A stretch of 64,000 nucleotides of DNA from Eubacteriales bacterium (GTDB taxonomy: Bacteria > Bacillota_A > Clostridia > Lachnospirales > Lachnospiraceae), in contig JAUNJL010000001.1 in NCBI GenBank assembly GCA_030533315.1, positions 48,396-112,395 of the forward strand. The letters are read 5' to 3'. Position numbers and translations under genes: made by a program. Position 1 is the first letter of the stretch. The number at the start of each line of letters is the position of its first letter. Below, one piece after another: positions 59,725 to 64,000 of the stretch. A model generated the notes under the pieces. That model was not told the origin of the DNA. It worked only from the letters and a program-made list of their open reading frames with translations, and ran no database searches.

Positions 59725-61359
59725 ATGCCAATCACGGAAATTTTAGAAAAGAACTGCCGTCTCTACGGCGATGAGGTCTGTTTAGTGGAGATCAATCCGG
59801 AGATGCCGGAGACCAGACGGGTGACATGGAAGGAATTTGAGCTCATCGAGCCTCAGCGCTCCCCCTATCACCGCCGGGAGATCACCTGGGAGGTCTTTAA
59901 TGAAAAGGCAAACCGCTTCGCAAACCTTCTTCTGGAGCGAGGCGTCAAAAAGGGCGACAAGGTCGCCATCCTGCTGATGAACTGTCTGGAATGGCTTCCC
60001 ATTTATTTTGGTATTTTAAAGACGGGGGCATTGGCCGTGCCCCTGAACTTCCGCTATTCCGCTGACGAGATCCAGTATTGCCTGGATCTGGCCCAGGTGG
60101 ATATCCTGGTCTTTGGACCGGAGTTCATCGGACGGGTGGAAGAGATCGCTGACGAGATCGGCAAGCACCGCCTTCTCTTTTTTGTGGGAGATGGATGCCC
60201 CGGGTTTGCGGAGGATTATGCCTCTCACGCCGCTAACTGCTCCAGCCGCTCCCCCAGGATCGCCCTCACGGACGACGACGATGCGGCCATCTATTTTTCT
60301 TCCGGCACCACCGGCTTTCCAAAAGCCATCCTCCACAAGCATCGCGCACTGATGCATGCGGCCGAGGTGGAGCAGCGCCATCACGGGCAGACCAGGGAGG
60401 ACATTTTTCTATGCATCCCGCCCCTGTACCACACCGGAGCGAAAATGCACTGGTTTGGAAGCCTTTTGTCGGGGAGCAAGGCCGTCCTGCTGAAGGGTAC
60501 CAATCCCCGGTTCATTCTGGAGGCGGTGTCCAAGGAAAAATGTACCATTGTCTGGCTTCTCGTCCCCTGGGCCCAGGATCTTCTCCTTGCCCTGGATAAC
60601 GGAGAACTAAAGCTTTCCGATTACCAGCTCGACCAATGGAGGCTGATGCACATCGGCGCCCAGCCGGTGCCTCCCAGCCTGATCAAGCACTGGAAGGAAT
60701 ACTTCCCCCACCACAAATACGACACCAATTACGGCCTAAGCGAGTCCATCGGCCCAGGCTGCGTCCATCTTGGCGTGGACAATATCCATAAGGTGGGAGC
60801 CATCGGCGTTGCCGGCTACGGCTGGGAGGTCAAGATCATCGACAGTGCGGGGAATACCGTCCAGCAGGGAGAAACCGGCGAGCTGGCGGTCAAGGGTCCC
60901 GGCGTCATGGTCTGCTATTACAACGATCCCGCAGCCACCCAGGAGGTCCTTCACGATGGCTGGCTATATACGGGGGACATGGCCATGGAGGATGAGGACG
61001 GCTTCATCTACCTGGTAGACCGGAAAAAGGACGTGATCATCAGCGGCGGAGAAAACCTATATCCGGTGCAGATCGAGGATTTTCTCCGCACCCATCCCGC
61101 CGTCCATGACGTTGCCGTCATCGGACTTCCCGACAAGCGCCTTGGAGAGATCGCAGCCGCCATCATCTCCCTAAAGCCCGGCGTGGCCTGCACCCAGGAG
61201 GATATCGATCTCTTTTGCAAAAAGCTCCCCCGGTACAAGCGTCCCAGAAAGGTCATCTTCGCCGATGTTCCCAGGAACCCCACCGGCAAGATCGAAAAGC
61301 CAAAGCTTCGGGAAATCTACGGCGCCTCTCAGCTGGTAGCCGCCCAGACACAAAGCTGA
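59725..61359 (+). CDS. AMP-forming acyl-CoA synthetase/ligase
   Basis: A 544-residue ANL-superfamily enzyme. P-loop IYFSSGTTGFPKAILHKH, YGLSESIG (A5), GWLYTGDMAMEDEDGFIYLVDRKKDVIISGGENLYPVQIED (A7-A8, shown here in part as motif) and the catalytic lysine in NPTGKIEKPKL. It activates a carboxylic acid as acyl-AMP then acyl-CoA; substrate unknown. About 20 residues between residues 30 and 50 (TWKEFELIEPQR, then REITWEVFNEKANR) look like an extra insertion. ATG at 59725 with AAAGGGGATTCCC. Confidence 0.9.
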   Translation: MPITEILEKNCRLYGDEVCLVEINPEMPETRRVTWKEFELIEPQRSPYHRREITWEVFNEKANRFANLLLERGVKKGDKVAILLMNCLEWLPIYFGILKTGALAVPLNFRYSADEIQYCLDLAQVDILVFGPEFIGRVEEIADEIGKHRLLFFVGDGCPGFAEDYASHAANCSSRSPRIALTDDDDAAIYFSSGTTGFPKAILHKHRALMHAAEVEQRHHGQTREDIFLCIPPLYHTGAKMHWFGSLLSGSKAVLLKGTNPRFILEAVSKEKCTIVWLLVPWAQDLLLALDNGELKLSDYQLDQWRLMHIGAQPVPPSLIKHWKEYFPHHKYDTNYGLSESIGPGCVHLGVDNIHKVGAIGVAGYGWEVKIIDSAGNTVQQGETGELAVKGPGVMVCYYNDPAATQEVLHDGWLYTGDMAMEDEDGFIYLVDRKKDVIISGGENLYPVQIEDFLRTHPAVHDVAVIGLPDKRLGEIAAAIISLKPGVACTQEDIDLFCKKLPRYKRPRKVIFADVPRNPTGKIEKPKLREIYGASQLVAAQTQS

Positions 61360-61407
61360 CGCCCCTTCCCGGGAAGCATTCCTTTTGACATTCTATCCAA
61401 AGAAAAC

Positions 61408-61472
61408 AAGGAGACGCCCCCACAGCGCCCAGGCTCCTTCAGCCCTGGAACCGCTGCGGGGATCGTCTCCTT
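61408..61472 (+). terminator. Large hairpin after the acyl-CoA synthetase
   Basis: Arms AAGGAGACG and CGTCTCCTT enclose further pairing (CCCC/GGGG, CAGCG/CGCTG). The T-run is poor. Confidence 0.5.
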
Positions 61473-61501
61473 ATATTGATATCCCAGAAGTTTTTTCACC
61501 T

Positions 61502-61535
61502 GAAAACGGCGGTGGAGCCATCCTCTCCACCGCCG
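61502..61535 (-). terminator. Intrinsic terminator after trpB
   Basis: CGGCGGTGGAG and CTCCACCGCCG form an 11-bp stem followed on the minus strand by TTTTC, 20 bp after the trpB stop codon. Confidence 0.85.
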
Positions 61536-61554
61536 CTCACTGCTTCATGCAGGT

Positions 61555-62943
61555 TTAGATTTCGTTTCCTGGAAATTTGGGGATGCCGTCGAAGCCTGCC
61601 TTCAGGTCTTCATCCGTAGGGATGTAATCGCTCATTTCCCCGTTGTTGAACTTCTCATAAGCCACCATGTCGAAATAGCCGGTGCCGGTAAGGCCGAAGA
61701 CGATGGTCTTTTCCTCCCCGGTTTCCTTGCACTTCAAGGCCTCGTCAATGGCCACCCGGATCGCATGGGAGCTCTCCGGTGCAGGCAGGATGCCCTCCAC
61801 CCGGGCAAACATCTCCGCCGCCTCAAACACAGAAGTCTGTTCTACAGAGCGGGCCTCCATGTAACCATCTGCGTAAAGCTGGGACAAAATGGAGCTCATG
61901 CCGTGGTAACGGAGCCCTCCTGCGTGGTTTGGAGAGGGAATAAATCCGCTTCCCAGGGTATACATCTTGGCCAGAGGGGTCACCATGCCGGTATCACAGA
62001 AGTCATACACGTACTTTCCTCTCGTCAGGCTGGGACAGGAGGCCGGCTCCACGGCAATAAACTGGTAATCTCTTTCTCCCCTCAGCTTTTCTCCCATAAA
62101 CGGGGAGATCAGCCCACCCAGATTGGATCCTCCGCCGGCACAGCCGATGATCGTATCCGCCTTGACTCCGTATTTGTCAAGAGCCGCCTTGGTCTCCACA
62201 CCAATGATGGACTGATGGAGAAGCACCTGGTTCAGCACGCTTCCCAGAACATAACGGTAGCCCTCCTGGGAAACTGCCCGCTCCACAGCCTCGGAGATGG
62301 CGCAGCCAAGGCTTCCCGTGGTACCGGGATGCTCCTGCAGGATCTTCCTTCCTACCTGTGTGGTATCAGAGGGAGAGGGAGTCACCTTTGCCCCGTAGGT
62401 GCGCATGACCTCCCGGCGGAAGGGCTTCTGCTCATAGGAGCATTTCACCATGTATACCTGGCAGTCCAGCCCCAGATAGGCGCAAGCCATGGAAAGCGCA
62501 GTTCCCCACTGTCCGGCTCCCGTCTCCGTGGTCACACCCTTCAAGCCCTGCTTCTTTGCATAATAAGCCTGAGCGATGGCAGAGTTCAGCTTGTGACTTC
62601 CGCTGGTGTTGTTTCCCTCAAATTTATAATAAATCTTCGCAGGAGTCTGAAGCTTTTCCTCCAGGCAGTACGCCCTCACAAGCGGGGACGGACGATACAT
62701 TTTGTAAAAGCTTCGGATCTCCTCGGGAATCTCGATGCAGCGGTTGTCATTGTCCAGCTCCTGCTTCACCAGTTCCTCACAAAATACGGCGCCCAGTTCC
62801 TCTTCCGTCATGGGCTGAAGAGTTCCCGGGTTTAAAAGTGGCGCCGGCTTGTTCTTCATATCAGCCCGGACATTGTACCACTCCTTTGGCATCTCACTTT
62901 CTTCCAGATAAATCTTATAGGGGACCTTTTTCGTTTCGCTCAT
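61555..62943 (-). CDS. trpB: Tryptophan synthase beta subunit, TrpB2 type
   Basis: A 462-residue PLP enzyme. The PLP lysine is in NTSGSHKLNSA, followed by ETGAGQWGTAL, the glycine-rich GCAGGGSNLGG and FGLTGTGYFDM. The long N-terminus and the length place it in the TrpB2 class, which makes tryptophan from indole (or phosphoserine) and serine without needing a TrpA partner. No trpA or other trp gene is adjacent. A tryptophan T-box precedes it, which supports the assignment. Confidence 0.95.
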   Translation of the reverse strand: MSETKKVPYKIYLEESEMPKEWYNVRADMKNKPAPLLNPGTLQPMTEEELGAVFCEELVKQELDNDNRCIEIPEEIRSFYKMYRPSPLVRAYCLEEKLQTPAKIYYKFEGNNTSGSHKLNSAIAQAYYAKKQGLKGVTTETGAGQWGTALSMACAYLGLDCQVYMVKCSYEQKPFRREVMRTYGAKVTPSPSDTTQVGRKILQEHPGTTGSLGCAISEAVERAVSQEGYRYVLGSVLNQVLLHQSIIGVETKAALDKYGVKADTIIGCAGGGSNLGGLISPFMGEKLRGERDYQFIAVEPASCPSLTRGKYVYDFCDTGMVTPLAKMYTLGSGFIPSPNHAGGLRYHGMSSILSQLYADGYMEARSVEQTSVFEAAEMFARVEGILPAPESSHAIRVAIDEALKCKETGEEKTIVFGLTGTGYFDMVAYEKFNNGEMSDYIPTDEDLKAGFDGIPKFPGNEI

Positions 62944-63084
62944 CGTCTTTCTCCTTTTCTACTACAGCATCATTATGGTGGATCTCCCCTACAGCCAGTG
63001 TGGGATCCCCCATCCTGCTGCTGGGAATCTTCCCGAACGAGGCCTTCCTCATTCAGGCGTCTGGTGGAAGACCAGGAAAAAAGC

Positions 63085-63356
63085 ATAAAAAAATACCCTC
63101 GTCTCCCACAACAACATCTTGCAGGGACAAGAGTAAAACTCCTGCGGTGCCACCCGGCTTGGTATCATACCCACTCAGCGCATACACACATATGCCCGAT
63201 TTTTTAACGAAGTATCCTCTCCGGCTCACATACTCATCTTCTGCTCGCCCTCCAAAGCCCATTCCCTCATTTCCCCGCCGCCAGGCTTCCACCACCCCCG
63301 GCTCTCTGCAGACAGTCCTGAAAAAAGGTACTTACGCTTCTTCAACGGTTTCTCGA
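63085..63356 (-). promoter_or_regulatory. T-box riboswitch, tryptophan-specific
   Basis: On the minus strand: an AGTA-type stem I motif (GTAAGTACC), CAGAGAGCCGG in distal stem I, a TGG specifier codon in GAATGGGC (63259-63261), the T-box core GGGTGGCACCGCAGG (63141-63155) and a terminator hairpin with T7 (63087-63132). Uncharged tRNA-Trp would stabilise the antiterminator and switch trpB on. The specifier agrees with the downstream gene. Confidence 0.9.
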
Positions 63357-63563
63357 TTTCTGTTAGGATACCACAGTTTCCATGCCTTTGTCAATCATAA
63401 TTTCAGCAACATTTTCTTTTCCGGCAATAGCCTGGCCGCCGTCCACAGTCTCCTGTAAACAGCGGCCCTTTTGATCTTGACGATCTGTCTCTTCCCCCAG
63501 GCTCCCCGGCAGCGAAAACCGCTGCCCCGGTGGTCCGGTCATCCGTGCGGAGCCTTATGGCTT

Positions 63564-64000
63564 TCATTTTTGCAGCTCATCTGCGTATTTCCGGATGTTG
63601 GAAGCATTTACATATTTTTGCACGCCCTCTTTTCCGGTGACGACCAGGGTCGGAGCCTGCATGATCCCGTATTTCTCCACCAGATCCGGGTGCTTTTCCG
63701 CCTCGATGATCTCCAGGTCTTCTCCCTCCAGCATCTTTTTTGCTGCACGGCAGTTCGGACAGCTGCTGGTGGTAAAGAGATATTTATGGGACTCCAAGGG
63801 CTGGATCTGCACGTCCTCCCCGGACATGGTCACCACGGTGGTATGCACCTTCTTCAGCCTGGAATTTTCCACGTCATACAGCTTACGGTTTTTGTATTCC
63901 TGAGCCTTGCCGTCGTTCCAATTCTGGACAGGGCGGTAATAGCCTGTGATGCGGCTGTAAACCTCCGCCTTTTTGCCGCATTTGGGGCAGGTAAAATGCT
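63564..64000 (-). CDS. nrdD: Anaerobic ribonucleotide reductase NrdD, C-terminus with fused glutaredoxin-like domain (partial)
   Basis: The 5' part lies beyond the right edge; 145 codons are visible. The zinc site begins with FTCPKCGKKAEV, followed by the glycyl-radical loop SRITGYYRPVQNW. After KNRKLYDVENSRLKK a second domain of about 85 residues follows with TTSSCPNCRAAKKML, a CPNC redox motif in glutaredoxin/thioredoxin-like context, and APTLVVTG. The fused domain may deliver electrons to the radical enzyme. NrdD makes deoxynucleotides without oxygen. The 190 bp downstream to the T-box hold no gene I can see. Confidence 0.88.
   Translation of the reverse strand, partial: HFTCPKCGKKAEVYSRITGYYRPVQNWNDGKAQEYKNRKLYDVENSRLKKVHTTVVTMSGEDVQIQPLESHKYLFTTSSCPNCRAAKKMLEGEDLEIIEAEKHPDLVEKYGIMQAPTLVVTGKEGVQKYVNASNIRKYADELQK

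Overview
The window looks like a chromosome segment of a moderately GC-rich anaerobic Firmicute of the Lachnospiraceae/Clostridia type. The evidence is strong AGGAGG ribosome binding sites, a T-box leader, a group B type [FeFe] hydrogenase, an anaerobic ribonucleotide reductase, Hdr/Flx-type electron-transfer genes, Bce-type ABC and two-component genes, and many Lachnospiraceae-style transporters. I see no rRNA, tRNA, CRISPR array, phage or intact insertion sequence. Genes run off both ends: asnA at the left and nrdD at the right.

Layout. 1-8 kb: asnA (partial), a zinc-ribbon membrane protein, a polar amino-acid ABC transporter, dapF, azlCD and a CLC-family transporter. 8-12.4 kb: a BceAB-type peptide-resistance transporter with an unusual regulatory region (46/47-bp tandem repeats and a TTACA-N4-TGTAA dyad), small HTH genes and a possible small ORF. 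12.4-18.4 kb: an HTH protein, a metallo-deacylase/methyltransferase fusion, a second related methyltransferase, an alpha/beta hydrolase and a DtxR-family metalloregulator. 18.4-28.2 kb: an A+T-richer pentitol or related sugar locus (ribulokinase, ROK regulator, two MDR dehydrogenases, Rbs-type ABC transporter) ending in gene debris. 28.4-36 kb: glgB, a TetR regulator, a sugar ABC transporter with a GH29 alpha-L-fucosidase, and a small SemiSWEET-like protein.

36.2-47.6 kb is the most striking block. It is a minus-strand run of about 12 tightly packed genes: a lactate/malate dehydrogenase-family enzyme with Arg at the specificity position (predicted malate dehydrogenase), HdrB, HdrC, HdrA, an MvhD/FlxD-like protein, three Flx-like subunits (FlxC, FlxB, FlxA), fumarate reductase FrdB and FrdA, and two-subunit class I fumarase. 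Together these encode oxaloacetate to malate to fumarate to succinate, joined to a soluble flavin-based electron bifurcation module and with no membrane anchor subunit. A near-consensus Rex (NADH sensor) box precedes the first gene. I read this as a redox-controlled, cytosolic, possibly energy-conserving fumarate reduction system. A group B-type [FeFe] hydrogenase is divergent from it.

49.5-57.7 kb: a FeoB-associated Cys-rich peptide, a PTS IIC-like protein, a folate operon (folE, HD-domain gene, folP, folB-folK fusion) with a structured leader, a BceRS-like two-component system, an ACT-domain protein and an amidohydrolase. 57.7-64 kb: an SSS symporter divergent from an acyl-CoA synthetase with CGTTAAA dyads between them, a TrpB2-type tryptophan synthase beta subunit under a tryptophan T-box, and nrdD with a fused C-terminal glutaredoxin-like domain.
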